A stretch of 40,114 bases of DNA from Methanosarcina sp. Its GTDB lineage: Archaea; Halobacteriota; Methanosarcinia; Methanosarcinales; Methanosarcinaceae. Each line of letters opens with the position of its first letter. The stretch's first letter is position 1. Position numbers and translations under genes: made by a program. Location: the NCBI GenBank assembly GCA_003164755.1, contig PLUB01000033.1:1-40114 (forward strand). Direction: 5' to 3'. The notes beneath the pieces were generated by a model, which saw only the letters and a program-made list of their open reading frames with translations, ran no database searches and was not told the origin of the DNA. Shown one piece after another: positions 7,477 to 17,357 of the stretch.

Positions 7477-8493
7477 TTATGCTGCAGGTCCTCCTATAAA
7501 TTCTCCTAAGGCAAAAGGCATGTTTCCTACCTTCAGCGTGGATGTAACAGTGTTTTTTGCAGTGTCAATTATAACGATCGTATTGTCCCCAGGATTTGTC
7601 ACATATACCTTTGTTCCATCAGGGGTAATTGCAACTCCTATAGGATTAGATCCTATAGGTACTGTTGCTGTAACGGTGTTAGTGGATGTATCAATTACAG
7701 ATACACTGCAGCTTCCCTCATTCGCTACATATACCTTTGTTCCATCAGGTGTGACTGCAACTTCCCAAGGAGTGCTTCCTACAACTACCGTGGCTGTAAC
7801 AGTGTTTGTAGCAGCATCAATTACAGATACACTACCGCTTTCTTGGTTCGTCACATATATCTTTTTTCCACTTGGCGTGACCGCGACGCCCTTTGGCCCG
7901 AGTCCCACATTCACAGTGGCTGTGACCGTGTTTGTAGCTGTGTCAATTACTGTGACATTGTTGGTATCGTAGATTGCCACATATGCCTTTGTTCCCGTTG
8001 GGTTGATTGCAACTCCTTCAGGTTCACCGCTTACATTCACTGCCGTTGTAACCCGGTTGATTGCTGTGTTAATTACAGAGACATTGTTATCTCCTGAATT
8101 CGTCACATATACCTTTGTTCCATCCGGAGTTACCGCAACTCCCGCAGGACAGAATCCTACATTTAACGTCTCTGTGACCTCTTTTGTGGCAGTGTCAATT
8201 ACAGATACAGTGTTGCTGCCCTCGTTTGCAACATATACTTTTGTTCCATCACGGGTGACCATGACTCCTTCAGGTGATGATCCTACATCCACAGTGGCAA
8301 TAACAGAGCTAGTGGATGTGTCAATAACCGAAACATTGTTGCTGCCGTCGTTCGTAATATATGCATATGGCGCCTTCGGCGATGAACTTTGTACAGGAGC
8401 TGCCGAAGCTACAGATAAAACGAAAATTGAAAAAAAGACCACTAGCAAAATAGCCAACTTCTTACTTTCGTTGCTAAATAACTGTTTCTCCAT
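7477..8493 (-). CDS. Secreted seven-bladed YVTN beta-propeller surface protein
   Basis: This 338-residue protein has an N-terminal signal (AILLVVFFSIFVLSVASA, about residues 13-30) and then seven 42-residue repeats with the pattern YVxNxGSNxVSVIDTxTxxV, TATVxVGxxPxGVAVTPDGTK. The repeats begin near residue 43 and end at GEFIGGPAA, giving exactly one complete seven-bladed propeller. Methanosarcina encode many such proteins and display them at the cell surface, where they are thought to act in adhesion or envelope structure. It has no PKD domain or sorting signal after the last blade, unlike many relatives. A blade relic just downstream suggests C-terminal loss. A GAGG site lies about 10 bases before the ATG, and a 17-bp tandem repeat is near the likely promoter. 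Plus-strand frames across it are repeat shadows. Confidence 0.9.
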   Translation of the reverse strand: MEKQLFSNESKKLAILLVVFFSIFVLSVASAAPVQSSSPKAPYAYITNDGSNNVSVIDTSTSSVIATVDVGSSPEGVMVTRDGTKVYVANEGSNTVSVIDTATKEVTETLNVGFCPAGVAVTPDGTKVYVTNSGDNNVSVINTAINRVTTAVNVSGEPEGVAINPTGTKAYVAIYDTNNVTVIDTATNTVTATVNVGLGPKGVAVTPSGKKIYVTNQESGSVSVIDAATNTVTATVVVGSTPWEVAVTPDGTKVYVANEGSCSVSVIDTSTNTVTATVPIGSNPIGVAITPDGTKVYVTNPGDNTIVIIDTAKNTVTSTLKVGNMPFALGEFIGGPAA

Positions 8494-8567
8494 TTCTTTA
8501 TGCCTCTAACTCTTGATAAATTTTGTTCAATTTTTAAAGCATCAATTGCATATCATTATGCATATTG

Positions 8568-8601
8568 TATGCATATACTATAATTATGCATATACTATAA
8601 T
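8568..8601. repeat. Two tandem 17-bp repeats upstream of the YVTN gene
   Basis: TATGCATATACTATAAT occurs at 8568-8584 and again, identical, at 8585-8601, with a partial third unit (TATGCATATTG) just before. The unit contains TATA-like sequence and lies about 75-110 bases upstream of the minus-strand start codon at 8493. It could be a doubled promoter or a regulator site. Confidence 0.6.
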
Positions 8602-9341
8602 ATAAGTGGAAATATAACTAAGAAACAAATAATTTGAACGATAATTTTCACCCATTTGATTTTTATATAATATCTAATGGTTAGTAGACTTCTTAATGTT
8701 CACTTTGACTCCATATTTATTCCTAATCTGCATGCGTATTTTTACATTTAGTACTTCTCCATCTTTATTATGCTTAATATACTAGATTCTCGAATTATTA
8801 TTATCCCTTGTAATAAAATTTTAATAACTATATGTTAGCGTAAGTATAAATCATCTGACATTTGTCCCATTTTTAAGATCGTGAATTTTTGTTTTCTTAT
8901 CTGCTATAAAAATATCCAGTAATAAGATAATTTTCTTTCGATTATATCCAGCAGAGGCAATTATTACTCTACCAATGAAAATTGCCACAATAATGCAGCA
9001 TCTGATTTCAAATAATTAGATTTATGGGATTAAAAAAGTACGAAAATCGAGTAGTTTATGAAAGAAAGATTGTTGAGATTAAGGCATTCTCAGTTGATAT
9101 ACGTATAAAAATAATCAGTGGTTAATCACATTTGTGGTAAATAGAGGCCCGGAAGAGTACGTGATAAAAATGACTTCATTTACTCTCATACCAAATTAAT
9201 ATTATCAAAGTCAGTACATTCGGATAGGTTTAAAGGACGAAAATTCAATCATTTTTGTAACTTTTTTATCAATCAATAAATCTAAAATGGTTCTGAGTTT
9301 GTGAAGATTCAAATGGTTAAATTCTGGTTTTGTTTTTGGAT
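8602..9341. other. Intergenic, no gene seen
   Basis: AT-rich DNA between the propeller gene's upstream region and the small membrane protein gene. I see no coding frame above 60 residues with a ribosome site and no repeat. The promoter of the YVTN gene presumably lies at its left end. Confidence 0.4.
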
Positions 9342-9647
9342 TTAATCTGTACTTTTTTTTACATAATCCGTCTTTCCAAGGAAGCGATCAAGAGTGCTTG
9401 CGTCAGTGAAAACGTGTTCTCTTTCTCCTTTGCGATTAATATAGAGCCCTATAAAAACAATAAGCAAGCCTAGATTTATATTTGTCCCAACAATAATTGC
9501 TCCTATCAGTATCATTGTAGAAGCTGCAAGTCCCTTAAGGGCTCCTCTCCTGTAGGAACGATAGCCTGTCCTTTTAAAGATCCGGACATCCCGAAGGGTA
9601 AGAAAGAGAACTACAAAATAGGCAAACATCGCAATTTTTAAGTACAT
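9342..9647 (-). CDS. Small integral membrane protein, unknown
   Basis: This 101-residue protein starts MYLKIAMFAYFVVLFLTLRD with a GGAG site six bases upstream. It has three hydrophobic segments (about residues 3-17, 35-55 and 58-70) separated by a strongly basic loop (FKRTGYRSYRRGALK), which by the positive-inside rule should face the cytoplasm. The soluble tail (REHVFTDASTLDRFLGKTDYVKK) is hydrophilic. It stands alone with no operon partner. No family is recognised, but the clean start, the basic loop and the intact frame in a gene-poor stretch suggest a real gene. Confidence 0.65.
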   Translation of the reverse strand: MYLKIAMFAYFVVLFLTLRDVRIFKRTGYRSYRRGALKGLAASTMILIGAIIVGTNINLGLLIVFIGLYINRKGEREHVFTDASTLDRFLGKTDYVKKSTD

Positions 9648-9924
9648 TCATTTCTCCGTCTTCATTTTCAATTCACACTTTATGCTCCTTTATTGAATTG
9701 ATAGATAGGAATTTTAAATATTTTGATCCCGTTTTCAAATAATTTCTCAGGAAATCAGGGCAAATTGATAAGTATGTCACTGCAAGCAGAGACTAAATTA
9801 CGTATGTTCTATAATATATAATATTAACAATTCTGTTTTCTCCTATGAGTTTTAAAGTCACAGATTAATAGTGGAAGAAGGACTCTGTAGGAATCCTTAA
9901 TTCAATGCAAATTACTTCTATTAT

Positions 9925-10225
9925 TTTTTTAGGCTATAGACTATCAGTTTAAGTTTTCCTTCTTTGATTTGATTATGGAACTTTTTTGCCCTAAGTACTT
10001 CTCTAAACTTCCTTTTGACAACAGGGACATTATCTCCGCCGTATTTCTTTGATTGTATTTAATTTTATCAAATATTAAGCGCATCTGTCTTCTGCATTTT
10101 ACCCAAGTTTTCTTTCTCTCTCTTTTTCTTAAATGTGTGATTGAATCTGATTTTCTTTCTTCTACTAATTAGGGAATGGATTTTTTCTGAATCATATCTT
10201 TTATCTATCACATAACATTGGGATT
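9925..10225 (-). pseudogene. DDE transposase relic (IS4/IS5-like, C-terminal)
   Basis: The minus strand keeps the end of a transposase in several frames. It shows YVIDKRYDSEKIHSLISRRK, then after breaks NVPVVKRKFREVLRAKKF, then HNQIKEGKLKLIVYSLKK. The D-K-YDSE and KRKFxEVLRAxKFxNQ patterns are typical of the C-terminal catalytic region of Methanosarcina IS4/IS5-group transposases. At least two shifts or stops are present and the N-terminal half is missing, so it cannot be active. No terminal inverted repeats were found. Confidence 0.6.
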
Positions 10226-10330
10226 TTTCTTATCAGATTGTCGTAATAGATTTCATTTCTCCTTGTGAGCAAAACAATTTTAGAGTTTTCGTCAAAGGAA
10301 GGTTAAATATAGAAGAAAAAAATTCTGGAT

Positions 10331-11835
10331 ACAAACTTTTGAAGGTAGTAAAATGGGGAGTCTTATTAAGATTGAATTATTAAGATCAAATTTTTAATTT
10401 CTTCGTTCAGTAGATCAATAAGTTCTACACATCACTATATTTGCGCTAATGTACCCCTTCTATGAAACTTTAACAAGAAGTTGGTGTTGGGTATAAACAT
10501 GTTTGGAATATTTGCAGAAATAAATGTTCATTATGAAAGGTTTAATAGTTTTGAGGCCGGTATCAACAAATTTAATGTACTCATTCGATTTCAATATTGT
10601 GTATTACGTCGTTTTTTAGTGGGAAAATATAGTATTATTTTATAACACAATGGTTATAAAAATATGAAAAAACGCACACTTATTGGATTTTTATAGAGTC
10701 GACAGAATATGTTTTATGACTAGTGAATTAGTGGAATGACGGTATTTTTTGTCGTCCTACATTATTTGATTGATTTTATTTGTAGAATGCTCTTAGGCTC
10801 TTTCTCAGCTGTTTTTGTTCTACATTTCAGTGAGGTGGAAACATAATTTTTCAATGGATTAAATGTATGCATTCTTTACGCTTAAAGTTTAATCTTGAAA
10901 ACATCAATCAAATAATAGAAAATGCGCATATTTTTGGAGTAATGAAGAGGATTTCTATTTACCTCTAATTCTTTTCTTTGCGGGATTATTGGCTATATTT
11001 TTCCAACTAATTTATGTATTGACCCGATTTTTTCTTTTCTGGTTAATTATGGAATGAAGTCTATATTTTCATCGAAAACCAATTCCTGCTTGCAAAAATT
11101 TTATCAAAATTATCTCAAATTTGTAAGTTTCCAACCATAAAACCTAAAAAAGATGATTAAATATGGGTTTTTTGTTCTACTTTCACATTTTTATGATCCT
11201 AATTTTACACAATATTTCCATATTTTATCATGTTATTCATATAATCTGTCAATTTCATATCAATAATTCGATCAAAATTTGAGAAATATAACGATCAAGA
11301 GATAGAAAATTGTCTGTCAAATAGAATATAAAAAATGGAACCTAAATTTATTGACCATGATGTTACTCTTCACTCCTTTGAAATATGAATATTTCCGTTC
11401 AACACAAAAATAAAAATGGCGAATTAGGATTACAAAAAATTCAGTTTCTTATAAAAACCCAGCACCAGGTCGTTGAAGTTTAGCTTATTGAGCTGGTCTT
11501 TAACTTTGTTTTACATGATTTTTCTGAAGCAAGATATCTGTCTGTAGTTTTAAAGGAGTAGTTGTCTTCGAACGGGAAATTTTTAATTGAGTATATTGTT
11601 ATTTATTGATATAGATCATTGCTATGCAGGTTGCAAGTCCGAAGTTTTTGGCTCCATAAAGTGGATATGAGATATATTTTGCTTCAGTGTGATTCTATTT
11701 TCAATATTTTTTACTTGATCCGTAATTTTTCTGCAGTTGTCTACTATTATTGCTGAATCTGTAGTTGAGTTTCATCTTCTCTGAATTTAATTTTTCAAGT
11801 GCAGTAGTATCTAAATTTGCTCAGAGAAGCACATT
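10331..11835. other. Long gene-free stretch
   Basis: No coding frame is convincing over about 1.5 kb of very AT-rich DNA. The string TTTTGAGGCCG near 10548 also occurs near 15526, each preceded by an AAATAAATG block, which hints at ends of a shared lost element. Many short T-runs are present, but nothing defines a promoter or RNA. Confidence 0.35.
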
Positions 11836-12711
11836 TTACATAAATCCCAGTCCTGGGCCTAATGTTGGAATTATCCCAAAGGAAAAAATGTTTATCAAGC
11901 CATTAATCATTATTACAAATGCAAGGCTCTGGGTTCTATAAAAACAATAGCCAAGGAAACCCCCTACAAGGGAAGCAAATACCATTTCGAGGGGAGTACC
12001 GTAGCCAGAGTGCATTATTCCAAAAAGAAGGCTTGCTAGAAGGATTCCACCTGTTGGCCCTAAGAACTTTTCCAGCCTTTTTTGGAGGATTGCCCTGAAA
12101 ATAAATTCCTCTATCAGACCTACTATGAATATCATTATGATTATGAATAAAAGTATATTTGCCGGAGAGATGTCCGGGATAAGGTTCCTGTTTCCACTTA
12201 ATATATATTCTGCTTCCCCCAAAACCAGGCCTGCAAGAACGGCTAGAGGAACTTGGCTCAGTATTTTCTTGAAAGTAACTTTTTTTTTCTCAAATGTGAT
12301 CCTCTGATTGCCGATAGCGATTACTAAAGGAATTGTCATGGGCGCATAAATGAATACAAAAGAGTAAAGATTGATCTCGGAAAAAATCGGCATTGAAAGG
12401 TTTACCAGGCGAAAAATTGGCAAAAGCAGAAAAGCCTGGTGAATTTCGCGTACTTCCTGTTTTTTTGTAACTGTTGTAGAAAATGAAAGGATCAATAGAA
12501 GCAAGGTATAAGCTATAGAAGCTTCTTTTAACCTTCCTTCGAAAATCAACAATTCGGAAAAAATAATCGTAATTATAGGGGTCCCTGCGTAGAACATCTT
12601 TTTCAAGAATCCGATCTTTTCTTCGGTTAAAATTTCAAAGGTTTTTACTAGTTCCGGCAAAGCGATTTTTCCTACTTCTATCTCAGACGGCGAAGAGTCC
12701 AATGATGCCAT
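11836..12711 (-). CDS. CPBP-family intramembrane metalloprotease-like protein
   Basis: This 291-residue polytopic membrane protein has about eight hydrophobic segments and the CPBP (Abi/CAAX-protease) signature. Motif 1 is EEFIFR (Glu201, Glu202, Arg206) and motif 2 is FGIMH (Phe230, His234). Motif 3, usually HxxxN/D, reads MINGLINIF, so its histidine is replaced by Asn270 while Asn274 remains. It may still be an active glutamate-type intramembrane protease or may have lost activity. Substrates are unknown. It starts two bases after the DUF1616 gene ends, so the two are translationally coupled. A role in processing surface proteins or polymers beside DUF1616 and a sugar epimerase is inference. 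Confidence 0.85.
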   Translation of the reverse strand: MASLDSSPSEIEVGKIALPELVKTFEILTEEKIGFLKKMFYAGTPIITIIFSELLIFEGRLKEASIAYTLLLLILSFSTTVTKKQEVREIHQAFLLLPIFRLVNLSMPIFSEINLYSFVFIYAPMTIPLVIAIGNQRITFEKKKVTFKKILSQVPLAVLAGLVLGEAEYILSGNRNLIPDISPANILLFIIIMIFIVGLIEEFIFRAILQKRLEKFLGPTGGILLASLLFGIMHSGYGTPLEMVFASLVGGFLGYCFYRTQSLAFVIMINGLINIFSFGIIPTLGPGLGFM

Positions 12712-12713
12712 TT

Positions 12714-13610
12714 TCAGGTCTCCTTAGTAACGTTAATCCAAATATGTAAATTTCTGTAAGGAGTTTGCTTTTCGGTTTCATTAAACAGAAGAAATTCTAG
12801 CTTCATATTATTTCCTTTGAAGGGTGGAGTGAAAGTCACTGGTTCAATCCAGGACATATTATGCGCAAGGCTTATTTGTTTTTGGTCCTTTGGAAGAGGC
12901 AAAGATTGATTTTCAAGTCTCAATTCCATTGTATAATCTACTGGCCTGTATTCGTGATTCACTATTCCTACAATAACCATTCCATTTTTTCCCAGTATTA
13001 AATCTGCAGGATAGCCATCTGCTGTTTTGTTAGCTCCAAGGATGTAAAACTCGGTAAAGTGCTCTCTCTCTTTTGGATTTCCGATTATATGGGCCAAGCC
13101 GACAACAGAGGCAAGTGTAGAAAGGACCAAGATAACTGCAAAAACTCTGTCAATTTTGGATTCGGGCTTTTTCATGATTTCAGTTTTCATTCTCAGGAAA
13201 AAAGCTTTGAATGGAACTTCAAAAGCTTCTTCTTCAGGCAGCAAGCTTCTCCTATGGTATGCAATTGCACACATTAGGAGTATGAAAATCGAAAGACTAG
13301 TCAGTAAAGTAATTTCCTGGATTCCCCATATAGTATAGTTCAGTACAAGTCCCATTATTGGGACTATTGCAATACTAAGTCCTAGGGAGATTACAGCTCT
13401 CTCAATTCCCTCTATATCTTTTTTTGCCGGGAAGATGGCTCCAGTCAGGGCATAACCTGGCAAGAAAAGCACTAGTAGAATGCCTAAATATGTGCGTAGG
13501 AAGCTTCCATTAAGCGCAGGTACAAGCACTAAGATATCAATAAAAAGTACAAGACCTGCAACTAGGAGCAGGTCCTTAGAAGTTTGTCTTCTTTCTGCCA
13601 TTTTCACCAC
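12714..13610 (-). CDS. DUF1616 membrane protein
   Basis: This 298-residue protein has four N-terminal membrane helices (about residues 12-115), a cytoplasmic charged stretch, a fifth helix (VFAVILVLSTLASVVGLAHI, about 152-172), and an outside beta-rich domain to the end (for example ADLILGKNGMVIVGIVNHEY). This is the DUF1616 layout, found in archaea near envelope and glycan genes; its biochemical role is not known. The displayed start is GTG at 13610. The ATG at 13601 with GGTGA just before it is at least as likely. It is followed by the CPBP gene after two bases. The epimerase gene lies divergently across a ~430-base gap. Confidence 0.8.
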   Translation of the reverse strand: MVKMAERRQTSKDLLLVAGLVLFIDILVLVPALNGSFLRTYLGILLVLFLPGYALTGAIFPAKKDIEGIERAVISLGLSIAIVPIMGLVLNYTIWGIQEITLLTSLSIFILLMCAIAYHRRSLLPEEEAFEVPFKAFFLRMKTEIMKKPESKIDRVFAVILVLSTLASVVGLAHIIGNPKEREHFTEFYILGANKTADGYPADLILGKNGMVIVGIVNHEYRPVDYTMELRLENQSLPLPKDQKQISLAHNMSWIEPVTFTPPFKGNNMKLEFLLFNETEKQTPYRNLHIWINVTKET

Positions 13611-14045
13611 TAATAAAATTTTTTATAATCTATCTTTTTGAATTTATACTTATTTACTTACTCCATTAATTTGATATCTTTTGCAGCTATTCCAAACCAT
13701 ATTTATCGTTTCAGGTGTTCATGTTGCAAGAAAATTAGGAGATATACTTTTAGATCCTATAACAGATATATAGTGTATTATTTTCGATTTTGAAAGTTTA
13801 ATTTCGAGTTTGATAAACTCATTCTATCAAGGTTTTATTTTTTATCTCATATTTTTGTATCTGTTATGATTTTTTTATGTATATTCCTTATATATAGGTT
13901 GTTATCAGATGAAAAATTTTTTTATTTATTGATATCTTCCCATCCTGAGTTATTTTTGGTATATTCCTAAATATTTCAACCCCATCCCATAAATTTCAGG
14001 ATAGGCATAGAAAATTTTATTTTGTACTTCCCCTTTCCTAGAAGC
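13611..14045. other. Divergent intergenic region
   Basis: This gap holds the promoters of the leftward DUF1616/CPBP pair and the rightward epimerase. It is AT-rich with several TATA-like runs (for example near 13890). I see no gene or clear operator. Confidence 0.4.
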
Positions 14046-14942
14046 ATGAAAGTGTTGGTTACAGGGGGAGCAGGTTTTATAGGCTCCCATATAGCTGAGT
14101 ATTTTGCAGAAGCTGGGCATACTGTAAGAATCATAGATAATCTTGTCACGGGTTTTATCCAAAATATTATAAAGTCTAAAAATATAGAGTTTGTTCAGGG
14201 AGACATTTGTGATTATTTTTCAGTTGAAAAAGCAGTTTCGGGAATGGACTATGTTTTCCATGAAGCAGCTCTTGTATCCGTACCTCTAAGCTGTGAAAGA
14301 CCTGCTGAGGCTTTCAGGATCAACACTCTTGGAACACTCAATGTGTTACAGGCCTGCGTTAAGGCTGAAGTTAATAAATTTGTAACTGCATCTTCAGCCG
14401 CTGTTTATGGAAACAACCCGATCCTTCCAAAAAGTGAAGATATGTACCCTGAGCCGACTTCTCCTTATGCTATTTCCAAACTCGATGGTGAGTACTTGGC
14501 AAGGATGTATTATAAGGGCCAGGGGCTTAGAACAACCTGCTTGCGGTACTTCAATGTTTATGGTCCTCGTCAAAACCCTAAATCTCAATACGCAGCTGTT
14601 ATTCCTATTTTCCTGGAGAGGGCAAGTGCAGGAAAAGACCTTGTTATCTATGGCGATGGTTTTCAAAGTCGAGATTTCGTGCATGTCAAAGATGTAGTCA
14701 GAGCAAATGCTTTAGCACTCGAATACGGGGATGGGGAGATCTTAAATGTGGCTTTGGGAAAAAGTGTGACAGTTCGCGAACTTGCTGAAAATATTATTAC
14801 CCTTACTGAATCTCCTAGCAGGATATTACATGTGGTTCCAAGGGCCGGTGATGTTAGGGACTCACGGGCAGATATTTCAAAAATTTCTGGATGGTGGAAG
14901 GGTGAGATTGAATTGCATGAAGGGTTAAAAAGCCTCATTTAA
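14046..14942 (+). CDS. NAD-dependent sugar epimerase/dehydratase (UDP-glucose 4-epimerase-like)
   Basis: From ATG at 14046 (MKVLVTGGAGFIGSHIAEYF) this is a 298-residue extended short-chain dehydrogenase. It has the GGAGFIGS dinucleotide-binding loop, an acidic residue after strand 2 (IIDNLVTG), ASSAAVYG with the catalytic Ser/Thr region, and the YAISK pair (Tyr and Lys). It also has FNVYGPRQNP and RDFVHVKDV, typical of GalE/WbpP-like enzymes that interconvert UDP-sugars in the cytoplasm. The C-terminus (EGLKSLI) is slightly short for the family but intact. An upstream in-frame ATG at 14022 would add eight unlikely residues. Neighbouring membrane genes and a predicted folded RNA after its stop are notable. 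Likely role: precursors for surface glycans or N-glycans (inference). Confidence 0.88.
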   Translation: MKVLVTGGAGFIGSHIAEYFAEAGHTVRIIDNLVTGFIQNIIKSKNIEFVQGDICDYFSVEKAVSGMDYVFHEAALVSVPLSCERPAEAFRINTLGTLNVLQACVKAEVNKFVTASSAAVYGNNPILPKSEDMYPEPTSPYAISKLDGEYLARMYYKGQGLRTTCLRYFNVYGPRQNPKSQYAAVIPIFLERASAGKDLVIYGDGFQSRDFVHVKDVVRANALALEYGDGEILNVALGKSVTVRELAENIITLTESPSRILHVVPRAGDVRDSRADISKISGWWKGEIELHEGLKSLI

Positions 14943-14993
14943 ATGGTTGTTATTAGGGCAGTTTAATTTGAGGATTAAAAAGAAGTTGTCCTC

Positions 14994-15052
14994 CTTGACT
15001 AAGCAACTTTCTTAGTTGGGCAGCAGCTAACTCACGCTGCTCGAAAGTCAAG
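14994..15052 (+). other. Predicted three-way-junction RNA or terminator after the epimerase
   Basis: CTTGACT at 14994-15000 pairs with AGTCAAG at 15046-15052. Inside, CAACT (15004-15008) pairs with AGTTG (15014-15018), and GCAGC (15020-15024) with GCTGC (15036-15040). A T-rich run follows. The fold starts about 50 bases after the epimerase stop. It may be a terminator, a small RNA, or the hairpin end of a lost transposon; a related 17-base string lies in inverse orientation at 15284-15300. Confidence 0.5.
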
Positions 15053-15859
15053 TTATTTTTTATTTTTGGAATATTGTTTTGTAAATAAATTTGAAATTAA
15101 TTCTCTAAACCCCTAAATTTCGTTCTGCATTTATATGTGATATATAGATGTCTCTTGAAATCAGAAGTTTATCGAATTATCTTAAAAAGACTTGATGTTT
15201 TTTCACCTTTTAGAATCTTCTTTTCATGGATTATGGCCCTTTATTTTCATTATGATAATGCACATAATAGAGGCTATAAGCAACCCAACTAAGAAGTTGG
15301 TAACTTCAATTTTTTTTGATTTTATTTTACTTGAATACCCTGGAATTTGCTGTGGGGATGAAAACCTCCCCAAGAATCTTTACTAACTAACTTATTTATA
15401 TTTAAAACAACTTATTTATTGTTGAAGACTAGAACTTTTGAATTAAAATCATTGCCGTTATAAACTAACATGACATTTTTCGAAGAATATGCACAAATAA
15501 ATGGAAGTACATCTCACATTATTTTTTTGAGGCCGTGTACCGAAAGTTCTGTAAAATATGTTTTGGGCTTCATTCATTTCTTTTGCAATAAGAAATAGAA
15601 TCAAGAATCAATAGTTATGCTGATTAAGTTTTTGTCTTTATTGTTTTACTGACGCATAGGTTTTTGTGGGATAAAATTTTGTATTTTCTCATTTTTCAGC
15701 CGAAATGATAGGATATTTTTACTAATTGTGCAGAAAATAGTAGTTTTATTAAAACATATGTTATGTTAGAAAGCCAACAAGTTGCTATATTTCTCTTACG
15801 AAGGATAAAAATAAATTAAAATAAAGGAACTATTCAACCTACAAATCAAATTTATTTAA
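15053..15859. other. Non-coding stretch with two hairpins
   Basis: No convincing gene is present; a 64-residue plus frame (15192-15386) is hydrophobic by chance. Hairpins are CCCAACTAAGAAGTTGG at 15284-15300 and GGGGA/TCCCC at 15354-15371. Together with 14994-15052 these could mark the hairpin ends of an IS200/IS605-type element that has lost its genes (inference). Bases 15537-15557 resemble 67-87. Confidence 0.35.
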
Positions 15860-16164
15860 TCAATTTAGATACATTCCTTTATTATACAAAGCATATGTCA
15901 TTAGATTTATTTTATTTATATAAAGTACATTATTATGCTGAGCTTCTGAGTCTTGCGAATTAATTTCAATTTTTTTGTCATTTGTTTTTATTGCTTCATC
16001 AGACTTGTTTAAAACAGAAACATTGTTGCTGCTAGAGTTTTGAACATCTGCAAACGCCGCCGGGTTTGTGATACTTCCTAGCATTAATAGAGCCAGTACA
16101 GTGATTTTTAAGGCCGTTATGTGGATATACCCTCTACTTGCTTTATCACATGTAGTTTTTTCAT
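15860..16164 (-). pseudogene. Small secreted protein, start region frameshifted
   Basis: A minus-strand frame reads a clear signal peptide (ALKITVLALLMLGSITNPAA, then FADVQNS), then a hydrophilic Asn/Ser/Lys-rich chain ending GMYLN at 15860. The ATG at 16162-16164 (MKKLHVIKQVEGIST) is in another frame and must be joined by a one-base shift near 16120. Without that, only an internal ATG at 16084 inside the signal is available. The length would be about 100 residues. The family is not recognised; it is probably a small exported protein now dead. Confidence 0.45.
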
Positions 16165-16866
16165 TTTAAGCTCTTAATATGTTTTTAGAAATATAATGAT
16201 GAAAAATGACTATAAAAACACAAATGAATAATCCTTCACTCAACAAAGTAAATTTTCCTACTAAAAAGGTTTTATTTATTAATAAATAATTGTTACTTTA
16301 CTTTTAGTTATCAAAACTTTAAAAATTTTAATAATATCCTCAGGAAAACAAAATTTTAACTTGCAAAATAACTATTCTGGAAAAAAACTTTTAACCTAAA
16401 TTCTAATATAAGCCCGAAAAAAATTACAATGTAAGGTAAAACATAACCATTTAAAAACAATAATGCACAGTTTTGTGTAGGAAAAACTGTGAATCGAAAA
16501 GAGTCATGAAAAGTTTGTTACGTCCTTTGATTAAGATTCGTGATATATAAGATAAAGCCTTATCCTAAAAATCATATATTTTATGATTCTTGATACCTAG
16601 TTTGGTATCTCATTTCCCTTTTTCGGGCCATGTAAAAAATTGTATAAGGATGTACCTAAAAAACAGATGTGATTTGTTCAAAATACTATGTGATAATATA
16701 CAAATAGTTGTTGGCAAGACCCAAATCCGAGACTTGGAAGCTGGAGTAGTTAATCAGGATTATATTTATAAAAATTTAATAGGAATGAGGACGTAAAAAA
16801 CCAGTTCTTATAAAGACCAAGGTTTCCTATTTGTATCCTTACATCTCTATATATCTCAAAGATTTT
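16165..16866. other. Intergenic, no gene seen
   Basis: AT-rich DNA. A 68-residue plus-strand frame (16590-16796) has no ribosome site or homology that I recognise. No repeat or RNA is evident. Confidence 0.35.
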
Positions 16867-17209
16867 TCACATGGATCGTGTCTCATCCCCAATGTCAATT
16901 TTCTCAGGCATATTATCCAATGATCTTTTTAATGGCTTATTAAAATATGGTGGAAGAGACCTCAAGATGTGGAGCAAGAGATAAAAGAGTTTCTGCTCTT
17001 CGCAGAAGAGCAGCGGCTTCCCTGCGAAGATACTTGGATTGAACCTCGTGTTTAAAATAAACGGCTTTATCAATAATTTCTTTTTGCTTGGATTCATCCA
17101 GATGTGGAATAATAACTGTGAGAGCCTGTACCTTCATGCCTTTGTCTTTAAGATTGAAAGCTAACTCAAGTGCTTGTTCTAGAATTTCTTCCTTTCTTTG
17201 CACATCCAT
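16867..17209 (-). pseudogene. HEAT-like repeat protein fragment, frameshifted
   Basis: The upstream frame starts MDVQRKEEILEQALELAFNL and continues with helical pairs such as GMKVQALTVIIPHLDESKQK, ending in LSLAPHLEVSSTIF. One base out of frame the text resumes as NKPLKRSLDNMPEKIDIGDE to a stop at 16867. The repeated ALELAxNLKDKGxKVxALxxIxPHL pattern matches archaeal HEAT-like helical repeats found in large NTPase or regulatory proteins. Only the last two or three repeats survive, so this is the 3' end of a lost gene. It lies back-to-back with the small gene at 17358. Confidence 0.5.
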
Positions 17210-17357
17210 ATATGGAAGAAGGAGTGAAAAATAGTTACTGAAATTTCAGAACACTGTTACATTGGAAAACTGTATATTTCCAACAAAGACAGGCAAACAT
17301 ACCAGATTAGAGTTTTTGTTAAGAAGATTAAGAGAAATTGTAACCAAGGTGAATACA

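Noticed and set aside
7520..8509. Plus-strand frames across the propeller gene (150, 84 and 168 residues)
   Set aside because: They are antisense images of the 42-residue repeats, with no ribosome site and matching repeat periodicity.
15192..15386. 64-residue hydrophobic plus-strand frame
   Set aside because: Hydrophobicity follows from T-rich DNA; the frame overlaps hairpins and lacks a ribosome site.
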